Shown here: piece after piece, positions 1-8,593 of the stretch | Layout: every line of letters starts with the position of its first letter | Position numbering within the stretch: position 1 is the first letter of the stretch | DNA from: CAYYAQ01 sp964469555 | GTDB lineage: Bacteria; Planctomycetota; UBA1135; UBA2386 | Assembly (NCBI GenBank): GCA_964469555.1 | Contig: CAYYAQ010000004.1 | Location: 1-64,000, forward strand | Length of the DNA: 64,000 nt | Reading direction: 5' to 3' | Notes under the pieces: generated by a model | What the model saw: the letters and a program-made list of their open reading frames with translations, nothing else | Told to the model about the DNA's origin: nothing | The model's database searches: none | Made by a program: the position numbers and the translations under genes

Positions 1-204
1 GTGCAGCACCTGCAGCACGCCCGCGACCCAGCTCCGATCGACCCGGATTGTGGCTGTTACGCCTGCAGGAACTTCAGTCGCTCCTACATCCGGCACCTCG
101 CCGTCGCGAAGGAGATGCTGGCCGGTATCCTGCTCAGCATCCACAACATCACCTTCTTCCAAACGCTGATGGCCGAAATCCGCGCCACGGCGGAGACCGG
201 GTAG
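1..204 (+). CDS. tgt: Queuine tRNA-ribosyltransferase, C-terminal end (partial)
   Basis: This is the last 67 residues of a tRNA-guanine transglycosylase; the rest lies upstream of the window. The enzyme exchanges guanine-34 for queuine or its precursor in GUN-anticodon tRNAs. The visible part carries the family's zinc site: CGCYAC gives three cysteines in a CxCxxC pattern, and the histidine of LLSIHNITFF supplies the fourth ligand, in the usual order and spacing. The segment NFSRSYIRHL between them is also characteristic. The reading frame is open to base 1, so no start can be given. The next gene starts 2 bases after the stop, so the two may be co-transcribed. Identification is secure even though only the tail is visible. 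Confidence 0.92.
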   Translation: MQHLQHARDPAPIDPDCGCYACRNFSRSYIRHLAVAKEMLAGILLSIHNITFFQTLMAEIRATAETG

Positions 205-206
205 CC

Positions 207-1271
207 ATGTCACGATCCACTTCCCTCGCCTGCCTCGCGCTCGCGTTCCTGATCATTCCGTGCGTCGGCTGCGACACGACGCCCGATCCAGACACCGGGA
301 CAACCGGCTCCGAGACAAACAACTCGGGCGAGGCGAGCGCGAAGATCGAGAAGATCCGCATCGGCACATGGAACCTCGAGCACTTCGGCCAACGAGACAA
401 GTTCCAGGACCGGGCGAACGCGCCGAAGAACCGCACGCCGGAGCAGGTCAAGGCGATCGCGAAGTTCATCACCGACATGGCGGTCGACGTTCTCGCGCTG
501 CAGGAGATCGGCGGACCCGAGCCGTTGCAGGATCTGTTGCACCACCTGGGCGGAGACTACCGGTTCGTCCTCGGCACGACGGGCATCTACGGGGAGACGC
601 GGATCAGCGTCGGGTTCCTGTGGAACAGCAAGCGCGTCGAGCTCCTGCAGTGCGAGGAGATGGCGGACTTCCCCCGCAAGGTCGGCGCTCTGTCGGTGTT
701 CCACCGCAAGCCGGTCAACGCGGTGTTCCGGGTCGTCGGTGGTGGAATGGACTTCCGCGCGATCACGGTGCACTTGAAGGCGAGTCGCGGCAGCAAGAAT
801 GAGGCGAAGCGCAAAGCCGAGGTCACCGTCCTGCGCGAGTACATCGCGAAGCTGCAAGAGAGCGATGGCGAGGACGCGGACATCGTCGTGCTCGGCGACT
901 TCAACCACACGTTCGGTGCGCCCGCCCACGACGCATTCGTGAGCGACGACCTGGTCGTCTACGCGAAGGCCGAAGGGACTGCCGCGATCCTCTCGCCGAC
1001 CATCGTGTGGTTCGACGAGCCGATCGACCAGATCGCCCTGACGAAGGGGGTCCGCGACGAAGTGGTCCCGGCGAGCCTGTCGATCCACAATCAACATGGG
1101 GAATACACCGAGGCTTCGAAGGACAAGATCACGCCGATCGAACTCCAGTGGCGCGTGAACTACTCGGATCACTATCCCGTCACGATCGATCTCTCGGCGG
1201 GCGTCGACAACGATCCGAAGGCGACGTTCGCGAAACCAGGGCACTCGCTGCCTGTCGTCGGAGCAAGGTAG
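207..1271 (+). CDS. Endonuclease/exonuclease/phosphatase family lipoprotein
   Basis: A 354-residue protein of the EEP superfamily (metal-dependent phosphodiesterases such as DNase I and exonuclease III). The start at 207 is chosen because it immediately precedes a hydrophobic signal sequence ending in PCVGC, a lipobox with Cys22, so the mature protein is probably a lipoprotein at the cell surface. Family motifs appear in order: TWNLEHF (Asn56), LQEIGG (Glu100), VHLKA (His189), VLGDFN (Asp231, Asn233) and the terminal YSDHYP (Asp321, His322). The acidic linker at residues 23-45 is low complexity. A role in extracellular nucleic acid or phosphodiester breakdown is plausible, but the substrate cannot be read from the sequence. 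The frame is open further upstream inside tgt, but that extension has no signal peptide. Confidence 0.85.
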   Translation: MSRSTSLACLALAFLIIPCVGCDTTPDPDTGTTGSETNNSGEASAKIEKIRIGTWNLEHFGQRDKFQDRANAPKNRTPEQVKAIAKFITDMAVDVLALQEIGGPEPLQDLLHHLGGDYRFVLGTTGIYGETRISVGFLWNSKRVELLQCEEMADFPRKVGALSVFHRKPVNAVFRVVGGGMDFRAITVHLKASRGSKNEAKRKAEVTVLREYIAKLQESDGEDADIVVLGDFNHTFGAPAHDAFVSDDLVVYAKAEGTAAILSPTIVWFDEPIDQIALTKGVRDEVVPASLSIHNQHGEYTEASKDKITPIELQWRVNYSDHYPVTIDLSAGVDNDPKATFAKPGHSLPVVGAR

Positions 1272-1277
1272 GGCGCG

Positions 1278-1826
1278 ATGGCCTGGATCCGCACCGTAGC
1301 CGAAGGCGAAGCAACCGGCGCCCTGGCACCGATCTACAAGGCCGCGATGGAACGCGCCGGTCGGGTCTTCGGGATCCTACGGGTGATGTCGCTCCAGCCC
1401 GAAATTCTCAAGGCGTCGATGAGCCTCTACACGGCCTCGACGACTCACCCGCGTTCGCCGCTGCCGCGCTGGTTCCGGGAACTCGTCGCGGTGCACGTCT
1501 CCCGACTCAACGGCTGCTTCTATTGAACGGAGGCACACATGACGGACCTCCGTGCCGAGGCTCCCAAGAACATCGATGAGCAACTGTTCGGAGACGACCC
1601 CCGTGCGGTTCTCGAACCCAAGTTCGAAGGACTATTCAACTACGTGACCAAGCTGACCTTGGCTCCCGCGAAGTGCTGCCGTGAAGACGTCGACGCGCTG
1701 CGTACGGCGGGCGCATCGGACGAGGAGGTCTCGGCCACGGTGCAGGTCGCGGCGTACTTCAACTACATCAATCGGGTCGCGGACGGGCTCGGAGTCGATC
1801 TCGAGCCCGAGATGGAGAAGGAATGA
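1278..1826 (+). CDS. AhpD-like peroxidase-related protein, candidate selenoprotein (TGA at 1524-1526 read as Sec)
   Basis: Two adjacent open stretches lie in the same frame and together make one complete 182-residue member of the AhpD/carboxymuconolactone decarboxylase superfamily (the peroxidase-related branch). The TGA at 1524-1526 falls exactly where the second redox cysteine of the family's CxxC motif belongs: NGCFY-U-TEAHMTDLR, giving CxxU followed by the conserved histidine. The second half (NYVTKL, YFNYINRVADGLGV) is the normal C-terminal part of this family. A SECIS-like hairpin follows at a suitable distance (separate entry). Such proteins typically use a CxxC or CxxU pair to reduce hydroperoxides or thiol partners. 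The alternative is a nonsense mutation, with the second half translated from the ATG at 1539, which has a GGAGG five bases upstream. No selenocysteine machinery genes are in the window. Confidence 0.8.
1544..1564 (+). promoter_or_regulatory. Candidate bacterial SECIS hairpin
   Basis: GGA (1544-1546) plus CCTC (1547-1550) pairs with GAGG (1557-1560) plus TCC (1562-1564), with one bulged C at 1561 and a six-base apical loop CGUGCC. The loop begins 24 bases after the TGA at 1524-1526, has G as its second base, and contains GU. Those features match the published bacterial SECIS pattern: a short stem, a small loop with an early G, and a distance of roughly 16-37 bases. It is located by hand; no folding program was run. 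Confidence 0.6.
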
Positions 1827-2197
1827 GCCGCGAGCCGGAACTCTCCCGCGGCGTGAAGATCCTGATCGCGGTCTTCGCGGTGAAACTCGCGTGGGATGTG
1901 ATCCACATCGCCTTGACGTGGCCGGACCTCTCGTATCCGAAGCTGGGCATCGCCATCGCCCTGCCGGGCATCTTGTGGGGACTCACGCGCGGGATGAACT
2001 GGGCGCTGATCTTCGCGGGCGTCGTGTGCACGTTTTGGATCGCGTTCGTCGTCGCCCGGCTCGTCGGGCCGATCTTCGTGATCGGGGAGATCGACGTGCC
2101 GTTCCCGTGGTCGAATCTCCTCGGGTTTCCGGCGATCGTGTTCGTGATGAACAACATGAAGACGGACGAGGAGATTCGGCAGGCTTCGGAGGAGTAG
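1823..2197 (+). CDS. Small integral membrane protein
   Basis: A 124-residue protein with three or four hydrophobic segments (about residues 11-32, 40-55, 60-85 and 98-110) and short charged ends. I do not recognise a family. Its ATG overlaps the stop of the candidate selenoprotein gene (ATGA at 1823-1826), so the two are translationally coupled and the membrane protein is probably made with the peroxidase-like protein. No catalytic motif is visible. The C-terminal tail MKTDEEIRQASEE is acidic and probably cytoplasmic. Confidence 0.7.
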   Translation: MSREPELSRGVKILIAVFAVKLAWDVIHIALTWPDLSYPKLGIAIALPGILWGLTRGMNWALIFAGVVCTFWIAFVVARLVGPIFVIGEIDVPFPWSNLLGFPAIVFVMNNMKTDEEIRQASEE

Positions 2198-2232
2198 AGC
2201 GCCTGCGGTGTGCGCGGGGAACGGGTGAACGG

Positions 2233-2727
2233 CTAATGCTCGTGTCCACCCGCGCCATGCGGGTGCCCGTGCTTCAACTCTTCTTGTGTGGCGTCGCGAA
2301 CACTGCAGATCTCTACTTCGAAGTGCAGGTGCTCGCCCGCCAGAGGATGGTTGAGGTCGATCATCACGGTCTCGTCGGTGAAGTCGACGACCCACCCCGG
2401 CGCCACTTCGCCTCCTTCACCTTCGAAGACGAACTGCATTCCCTTCACGAACTTGACGTCATCGGGAAAGTCCGTCCGCGGAACCTCCGTCATGCCCGCC
2501 TCGTTGCGAATTCCGTACCCCTGCTCGGGGTCCACGTCCGCGTTGATCTTGTCGCCAACAGCCTTGCCGTCGAGTTGCTCTTCGAGACCGGGCACGATGT
2601 TGCCCTGACCGTGGAGGTAGAGCATCGGATCCTGCCCCTCCGACGAGTCGACGACCTTGCCGTCGCAGAGCTTTAGGGTGAAGTGGATCCCGACTGCCTT
2701 CCCGGCGGTGACTTGCTCGTTGGACAT
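2233..2727 (-). CDS. FKBP-type peptidyl-prolyl isomerase, SlyD-like
   Basis: A 164-residue SlyD-type isomerase that accelerates proline isomerisation and acts as a chaperone, sometimes binding metals. The start at 2727 (MSNEQVTAGK) is chosen because homology begins there; the open frame continues upstream without family features. The FKBP core is split by an insert-in-flap domain, as in SlyD: FTLKLCDGKVVDSS and LYLHGQGNIVPGLEEQL at the N-terminal side, then EQGYGIRNEAGMTEVPR, then the returning strand LNHPLAGEHLHFEVEI. The protein ends in a histidine-rich tail HGHPHGAGGHEH, which in SlyD proteins binds nickel or other metals. There is no signal peptide, so it is probably cytoplasmic. It is divergently oriented to the next gene. 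Confidence 0.88.
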   Translation of the reverse strand: MSNEQVTAGKAVGIHFTLKLCDGKVVDSSEGQDPMLYLHGQGNIVPGLEEQLDGKAVGDKINADVDPEQGYGIRNEAGMTEVPRTDFPDDVKFVKGMQFVFEGEGGEVAPGWVVDFTDETVMIDLNHPLAGEHLHFEVEICSVRDATQEELKHGHPHGAGGHEH

Positions 2728-2788
2728 CGGGGTACCGTAGTGCGCTGGAGACCGTGCACGCGACCCGAAAATCCAATAGAGTGCCCGC

Positions 2789-4123
2789 ATGAAGACCTTC
2801 TTCCCGTCGATGTGTGTTCTCGGACTCGCTACAGCACTCACGGCCCAGAGCCAGCAGGGCAACTTCGTCGCGACGGCCCCCGCGAACTCCTTCTCCAAGA
2901 CGAACGGTGGATTGTTCGTCGTCTCGGCCCTCGCCGGGACGGTGACCGACTTGAAGGCAACCGGGAATCTGACCAACAGCTACTCGATCGCCACCGACCC
3001 GTACGACGACAGCATCCTCTGGGTCGGCACGAGGAGTCCGTCCAACACGGCCGCGCCCGCGATCTACAAGGTTGTCTCCGTGGCCGGCAAGATCTTCTCG
3101 ACGACGAAGCTCGGGGTCACGCTCACCGCAGCCGACCGCACCGTCTTGCAAGTCCGCGTGTGGGGCCATCGGCTGCTGTTCCTGACCACCACGCAACTCA
3201 GCTCCATCCCGCTGACGGGAGGGAAGACCACCGTCGTCGTGAAGTTCAATACGAACACCGGCATGCCGTTCAACTTCGCGTGCGACGGTCGGAACGTGTA
3301 CGTCAATATGCAGCCCACGGTTGCGCTTCTCGCCGAGCACATCCTCCACATCGATCTCGAGGCCCCGCAGTTCAGGACCGTCATCTACCAGGCGGCCGGC
3401 ATCACGTACTTCATTCCCAGCCTGACGATCAATCCGGACGGCAACCTCCTCATCACCGAATCGGAAGCGTTCTCGGGAGTATCCCACCTCAAGCAGATGG
3501 ACGCGAAGGGCAAGGTCCTCCGAATGTTCAAGCTCCCGTTCACCCACGGCGTGGCCGGAGCTCGCATGGACTCCTCCGGCACCATCATCGTCGTCGCCGG
3601 CAAGACCTACGACACGGCCAACCAACGCATCGTGAGCGGTTTCCTCACGTTGCTCAGCTGGAAGATCTTCAAGACGCAATTCGGAACGAGCCCGGAGCAG
3701 TACACCCACGTGGATGTTCGCGGACACATGCCCCTGAACCGATACGGACACGTTTGCCAGTCGGCCACGAAGTGGCGACCGGAGATCACGGCGGTCGGCC
3801 TGCCGCGGATCGGCAACACGAACTACAAGCTCTACGTGAAGGGAATTCCCGGGGCGAACGCGATGCTCCTGGTCGGCGCACACGGCGCGATGCCAATCCC
3901 ATTCCCCCTGTCCATCATGGGCGCGGGGACGTGCGAGCTGGGCGTCCAACCCTTGATCTCCCTCCCGTTCAAGCTCACGAACAACGGCGACCTGCTCCTC
4001 CCGGCGTCGATTCCCGCGTCCGCGAGCACTGGCAACATCGACATCCAGTGGTTGATCGCCGAAGCGGGCGCGAACCGCGCTGGCTTCGTTTCGAGCCAGA
4101 TCGGCTCGATCGTGATCCGCTAG
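2789..4123 (+). CDS. Secreted protein, probable beta-propeller, unknown function
   Basis: A 444-residue exported protein with a clear signal peptide (MKTFFPSMCVLGLATALTAQ). The body has repeated aromatic/aspartate-containing blades (SYSIATDPYDDSILWVGTR, SLTINPDGNLLITES, MDSSGTIIVVAG) that suggest a propeller of the kind often called NHL- or YVTN-like. The last 110 residues (from GLPRIGNTNYKLYVKG) look like a separate beta-rich C-terminal domain. Similar C-terminal stretches occur at the end of other secreted proteins of this type of organism, which suggests an extracellular or surface role. No enzyme motif is visible. It sits between convergent and divergent neighbours and appears to be transcribed alone. 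Confidence 0.7.
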   Translation: MKTFFPSMCVLGLATALTAQSQQGNFVATAPANSFSKTNGGLFVVSALAGTVTDLKATGNLTNSYSIATDPYDDSILWVGTRSPSNTAAPAIYKVVSVAGKIFSTTKLGVTLTAADRTVLQVRVWGHRLLFLTTTQLSSIPLTGGKTTVVVKFNTNTGMPFNFACDGRNVYVNMQPTVALLAEHILHIDLEAPQFRTVIYQAAGITYFIPSLTINPDGNLLITESEAFSGVSHLKQMDAKGKVLRMFKLPFTHGVAGARMDSSGTIIVVAGKTYDTANQRIVSGFLTLLSWKIFKTQFGTSPEQYTHVDVRGHMPLNRYGHVCQSATKWRPEITAVGLPRIGNTNYKLYVKGIPGANAMLLVGAHGAMPIPFPLSIMGAGTCELGVQPLISLPFKLTNNGDLLLPASIPASASTGNIDIQWLIAEAGANRAGFVSSQIGSIVIR

Positions 4124-4148
4124 CGTCTGCCGCTCAACCTCGCGATCG

Positions 4149-4925
4149 TCAGAAACCCGTGCCCGCGGGAGGCAGGTCGTTCCAGTCAGCCGGCGGCTTC
4201 TGGTACACGACGATGTCCTGGTGGCGGATCCAACCGGCCTCCGTGTAGTTCAACAACCGCAGGTTGCCGCGCTTCTGGATCTCCTTGGTAACCCAGTCCG
4301 GATAGGACAGCGAGATGCCGTACCCCTGCTTGTCATCGTAGGCGCCGTAGGCGAATCGCTCGTCGTCGGCCCGCTGCAGCATCTCAGGCGCCCTGTCGTT
4401 CATTCCAAACGTATAGCCATCGGCCATGAACGTCGCCGTCATCCGACCGTGCGTGGTGAAGACCAGCAGGCCTCCCTTTTCGAGTACCGAGTCGAAGAGG
4501 TTCAGAAACTGTCGCCAACCCTCCGGCGGGAGATGAGTGAAGAGGGAGCCGCACCAGATCAAGTCGAAGGTGCCGGGCAGTTCCAGTTTCGCGGGATCGA
4601 CGACAGAGTAGACCGGGATCGCGCCGAACGTCGACGCACAGAAGTCGACCCCGCCTCGCTCGAGATCACACGCGACGATCTCGGCGTCCGGGAAACCGCC
4701 GCGGAGGTAACGCATCACCCTCCCGTACCCGCAGGGAAGATCGAGGATCCGCCCAACGTCGGTGCGGCCCGCGGTGAGCAACGCCACCTTGACGCTCTTC
4801 AGCGCGGAGAGCCCCGAGCCCCAGTAATGGTCCTCGTCTCCGGTGAACATCGTGTCGTCCGGGGAACGGTCGCGGACCACGTCCGGCTCGGCAATGAGGT
4901 ACTGGTGCAGGTCATCGAGGCTCAT
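4149..4925 (-). CDS. Class I SAM-dependent methyltransferase
   Basis: A 258-residue soluble methyltransferase. The SAM-binding motif I is LDLPCGYGRVMRYL; the acidic residue that contacts the ribose is in EIVACDLERGGVDFC; motif IV is FDLIWCGSLFTHLP; motif V follows in LEKGGLLVFTTHG. This is the standard Rossmann-fold methyltransferase-25 arrangement. The substrate cannot be inferred. The C-terminal end is unusually aromatic and ends in two proline-rich turns. It is convergent with the secreted protein gene at lower coordinates, with a 25-base gap. Confidence 0.82.
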   Translation of the reverse strand: MSLDDLHQYLIAEPDVVRDRSPDDTMFTGDEDHYWGSGLSALKSVKVALLTAGRTDVGRILDLPCGYGRVMRYLRGGFPDAEIVACDLERGGVDFCASTFGAIPVYSVVDPAKLELPGTFDLIWCGSLFTHLPPEGWRQFLNLFDSVLEKGGLLVFTTHGRMTATFMADGYTFGMNDRAPEMLQRADDERFAYGAYDDKQGYGISLSYPDWVTKEIQKRGNLRLLNYTEAGWIRHQDIVVYQKPPADWNDLPPAGTGF

Positions 4926-5041
4926 TTCTGGAGGTTATCACCTCGAGGCGCGCACCCACCGACTCCACGACTATCTTCATCGGCGCGCGGATTCGCGTCT
5001 CCACCCCCACCGCTGGGCCCCGCGCCCGCGCGGGCCGTGCC

Positions 5042-5398
5042 ATGCTGCCGCCGGACCTGCGCGTCGTGACGGGACGGCCAAAGACCTACCCCGAGACGGC
5101 GGAGCCTCACGCCGAACCACCGACACTGCGTTGGGATCCGGCGGAGGACGCAGAGCGCTACATCGCGCAACTCTCGGTGGGCGGCTTCCGCAACATCGCG
5201 GTTTCGACGGATTGGCACAAGATCACCCTGGAGACCCCCGAATTCCGCATTCCCGGCTGGGCCTGGGCGATCGCAGAGGGGAGCGAGACAGTGCACTGGC
5301 ACAGCCTCCCAGTGCTGCCGCTGGAGCGCCGCCTGGTCAGCCTCGACGGGGTCTGCCGCCTCCCAGGCGTGGCTGGCGAACCGTCGAACGGAGCGTAG
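5042..5398 (+). CDS. Orphan fragment, possibly from a fibronectin-III-like domain protein
   Basis: An open frame of 118 residues with protein-like composition. The stretch TLRWDPAEDAERYIAQL followed by a second half rich in Trp (PGWAWAIAEGSETVHWHS) resembles an FN3 domain, where a W-x-P...A..Y strand is followed by a tryptophan or tyrosine strand. The protein-like reading continues upstream of the ATG in the same frame without a usable start, and the end is abrupt. This looks more like a remnant of a longer secreted protein than an intact gene. If it is rejected, positions 4926-5534 contain no gene I can support. Confidence 0.35.
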   Translation: MLPPDLRVVTGRPKTYPETAEPHAEPPTLRWDPAEDAERYIAQLSVGGFRNIAVSTDWHKITLETPEFRIPGWAWAIAEGSETVHWHSLPVLPLERRLVSLDGVCRLPGVAGEPSNGA

Positions 5399-5534
5399 GT
5401 TCCGCACCAGCGCCGGCTCCACGGCAGGGAATTGCGGCGAGCCGCCAAGAGCGGTTACGTCTTTCGCACCACCGCCCCCGGGTCCCGATGCGTATGCTGG
5501 CACGACGTTCCCCTCGACCTCGGACCAAAAGCGG

Positions 5535-8500
5535 ATGTGCAACCCCTCCCACAGTCTCCTGTTCTCGCCCACAACATCGCTGCTCGCCCTGCTGATCATG
5601 CCGATCCTGGCCCCGGACACCCGAGCCCAGAACCCGGTGTTCAGGAAGGAGCACGCCGACAAACTCGATTGGCGTCACCTGGGACCGGTCAACATGATCG
5701 GTCGGATCACGGACTTCGAGGCGGCCAAGGGCGAACCGGGCAAGTGGTTCGTCGCGTCCGCGGGCGGCGGGCTGTTCAAGACCGAGAACGCCGGGATCAC
5801 GTGGACGGCGCTGTTCCAAAACGAGGGGTCCTCCTCGTTGGGCGACGTCGCCGTCGCGCCATCGAACTCGGACATCGTCTGGGTCGGAACCGGCGAGGAG
5901 AACGCCCGCAACTCCGTGTCCTTCGGTGACGGGGTCTACAAGTCGACGGACGGCGGAAAGACATTCGCGAAGATGGGCCTCGAGAAGAGCTTCCAGATCG
6001 GCCACATCGCGATCCACCCGAAGGATCCGAACATCGTCTACGTGGCGGCGCTCGGTCGGCTCTGGGGCCCCAGCGAAGAGCGGGGCGTCTACCGCACGCG
6101 GGATGGCGGCAAGACCTGGACGAAGATCCTCTACGCCGACGAGCGGACCGGCTGCATCGATGTCCGCATCGAGCCCTCCAACGCAGACATCGTCTACGCG
6201 GTGATGTACGAGCGCATGCGCGACGAGTTCGACACCAACGACCCGGCGACGCGCTTCGGTCCGAAGTCAGGCATCTACCGCAGCACCGACGCCGGCGAGA
6301 GCTGGAAACGGATGTCGAAGGGACTGCCGAGTTGCAACTGGGGTCGCTGCTCGCTCGAGCCATTCGCAGGCAAGAAGGGCACGCTCTTCGCCTTGATCGA
6401 GACAGAACGCAGCGGCTGGGCCCGCGGCGATTCGATCAACGGACGCGGCCCGAGTCCGCGCGCCTACATGGGTGTCGCGATGGAGGACGATCCCAAGGGG
6501 GCCAGACTGGAGGAGATCGTGAACGGCCAGCCTGCGGAGAAGGCCGGGTTCAAGAAGGGCGACATCGTCACGGCGATCGGCGCGACTTCGATCAAGACCA
6601 TCGAGGATCTCGGCGACTCGATCGACGACCACAAGAACGGGGACAAGGTCAAGGTCGCGGTGCTTCGCAAGGACAAGAAGATCGAACTCGACCTGCGGTT
6701 CGGCCCACCTCCCCCATCCGGACGCATCCCGAACGCCGGTCGGCTCGGTGGTCAGAACGGCAACATCCAGTCACGGCAGGGAGAACTCGGCTACGAGACC
6801 GGCGGCATCTACCATTCCGACGACTTCGGCGTCACGTGGAAGAGGCTCAACAGCCTGATCCCGCGGCCGTTCTACTTCTGCTCGTTCACCATCGACCCAA
6901 ACGACGAGCAGACGATCTACGTCTGCGGCATCCAGCTGTGGAAGAGCACCGACGGCGGCAACCGCTTCCGCCAGTGCAACAGCGGCATCCACGTCGATTT
7001 CCACGACATCTGGGTCAACCCGATGGACAGCGAACACGTCGTCGCATCCTCCGACGGCGGCGTCAACGTCAGCTACGACGGCACCCGCACGTGGGAGGTG
7101 CTCGACAACTTCTGCTGCGCGCAGTTCTACCACGTCGGTCTGGACAACTCGCTGCCGTACAACGTCTACGGTGGCCTGCAGGACAACGGCACGTGGGGTG
7201 GCCCCTCGCGAACCCGCTACAGCAACGGATTGACCAAGGAAGACTGGATCAAGATCTACAGCGGCGACGGCTTCGGCGCTGCCGTCGATCCGGAGAACCC
7301 GAACATCGTGTTCGCGACCAGCCAGAACGGCAACGTCGGGAGGGTCAATCTGGAGACGGGCGCGCAGCAGCGCGTGAGCCGTCCCCGGGTCAGCAGTCTC
7401 AAGTTCAACTGGGACACGCCGTTCTTCATCTCGCCGCACAACAACAAGATGTTCTACTTCGCGGGCAACTTCGTCTTCCGCTCGCTCGACCGCGGCACGA
7501 ACAGTGAGACGATCTCCGAGAAGATCTCCCTCACCAGTCGCGGATCGGCCACCGCGGTCGCCGAATCTCCGCGAGTAGCGGGCATCCTCTACGTGGGCAC
7601 CGACGATGGCGGTCTGTGGGTGACTCGCGACGCCGGCAAGAAGTGGGATCGCATCGACACGAACCTACCCGAAATGCCTGGCCCGCGCTACGTCAGCAGC
7701 ATCGCGCCGTCACGGCACTCGACCGGGCGCGTCTTCGTGACCCTGGACGGCCATCGCTCTGACGACAACACCACGTACGTATTCGCGTCGAGCAACTACG
7801 GCAAGACCTGGAAACTGATCACGACTGGGCTACCCAAGGACTCGCCGGCGCACGTCGTGGTCGAGGACCCGAAGAACAACCGTCTGTTGTTCGTCGGGAC
7901 AGAGTTCGGCTGCCACGTCTCGCTCGATCGCGGCAAGTCCTGGCTCAAACTCAGTGGCAACTTCCCCACCGTCGCCGTCAGGGACCTGGAGATCCAGGAT
8001 CGCGACGCCGATCTCGTCGCCGCGACCCACGGTCGCGGTTTCTGGGTGCTCGACATCGAACCGCTGCGACAACTGACGCGCTCCGTCGCCCGCAAGGGCA
8101 GCCACCTGTTCGCACCAAAGCCGAGCTACCTGTGGCGCACCATCGGCCGCTACCAGTCTGGGCACAAGATGTGGTCTGCGCCGAAGGCCCCCGCGGGTAG
8201 TGCAATTTATCTGTCCCTCGACAAGAAGCCCGAGAAGGCCCCCGAGATCGTGATCAAGGACCTGGCCGGCGAGGTGCTCGCAACGCTCAAGGGCAAGGCC
8301 GTCGCCGGCGTCCAACACATCCAGTGGAACGCGCGAAGCACCGCGGCGCCACCGATCCGATCGGGCGCCTCGAGCCGGCGACGACCACCAGCGGGAGTAC
8401 CCCGCGGCGGAGCCAGGGGAGGCGCGCGCAGCGGCCGGCGACGCGGTCGAAGTCGAGGCACGCAAGTGAAGCCCGGGACCTACCAGGCGTCGATCACCCT

Positions 8501-8591
8501 CGACGGCAAGACTCTCTCCCAGGCGATCGAACTCCGACCCGACCCGGACTTTGGCAAGGACCGGAACTCCCACCCCCTGCGGAGGAACTAA
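5535..8591 (+). CDS. Giant secreted BNR/sortilin-like beta-propeller protein with internal PDZ domain
   Basis: A 1018-residue exported protein. The signal peptide ends at about PDTRAQ (residue 32). Two propellers of BNR/VPS10-type repeats carry the hallmark Asp-box turns: STDGGKTF, TRDGGKTW, STDAGESW, STDGGNRF, TRDAGKKW. A PDZ domain (about residues 310-387, YMGVAMEDDPKG to KKIELDLRFGP) is inserted between propellers. Databases often label such proteins glycosyl hydrolase or xyloglucanase because of the fold, but no catalytic pair is evident, so a binding role is safer. Near residues 935-975 there is an Arg/Gly/Ser-rich low-complexity stretch before a final beta strand domain. The next paralogue starts 2 bases after the stop, indicating an operon. 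Confidence 0.85.
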   Translation: MCNPSHSLLFSPTTSLLALLIMPILAPDTRAQNPVFRKEHADKLDWRHLGPVNMIGRITDFEAAKGEPGKWFVASAGGGLFKTENAGITWTALFQNEGSSSLGDVAVAPSNSDIVWVGTGEENARNSVSFGDGVYKSTDGGKTFAKMGLEKSFQIGHIAIHPKDPNIVYVAALGRLWGPSEERGVYRTRDGGKTWTKILYADERTGCIDVRIEPSNADIVYAVMYERMRDEFDTNDPATRFGPKSGIYRSTDAGESWKRMSKGLPSCNWGRCSLEPFAGKKGTLFALIETERSGWARGDSINGRGPSPRAYMGVAMEDDPKGARLEEIVNGQPAEKAGFKKGDIVTAIGATSIKTIEDLGDSIDDHKNGDKVKVAVLRKDKKIELDLRFGPPPPSGRIPNAGRLGGQNGNIQSRQGELGYETGGIYHSDDFGVTWKRLNSLIPRPFYFCSFTIDPNDEQTIYVCGIQLWKSTDGGNRFRQCNSGIHVDFHDIWVNPMDSEHVVASSDGGVNVSYDGTRTWEVLDNFCCAQFYHVGLDNSLPYNVYGGLQDNGTWGGPSRTRYSNGLTKEDWIKIYSGDGFGAAVDPENPNIVFATSQNGNVGRVNLETGAQQRVSRPRVSSLKFNWDTPFFISPHNNKMFYFAGNFVFRSLDRGTNSETISEKISLTSRGSATAVAESPRVAGILYVGTDDGGLWVTRDAGKKWDRIDTNLPEMPGPRYVSSIAPSRHSTGRVFVTLDGHRSDDNTTYVFASSNYGKTWKLITTGLPKDSPAHVVVEDPKNNRLLFVGTEFGCHVSLDRGKSWLKLSGNFPTVAVRDLEIQDRDADLVAATHGRGFWVLDIEPLRQLTRSVARKGSHLFAPKPSYLWRTIGRYQSGHKMWSAPKAPAGSAIYLSLDKKPEKAPEIVIKDLAGEVLATLKGKAVAGVQHIQWNARSTAAPPIRSGASSRRRPPAGVPRGGARGGARSGRRRGRSRGTQVKPGTYQASITLDGKTLSQAIELRPDPDFGKDRNSHPLRRN

Positions 8592-8593
8592 CC

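Noticed and set aside
210..1244. Long minus-strand ORF antisense to the EEP lipoprotein gene
   Set aside because: High-GC sequence produces long antisense frames; it has no family features and the plus-strand gene explains the region.
4922..5662. 246-residue minus-strand ORF
   Set aside because: Composition is arginine- and glycine-rich as expected of a shadow; it overlaps the BNR gene's start and shows no motif.
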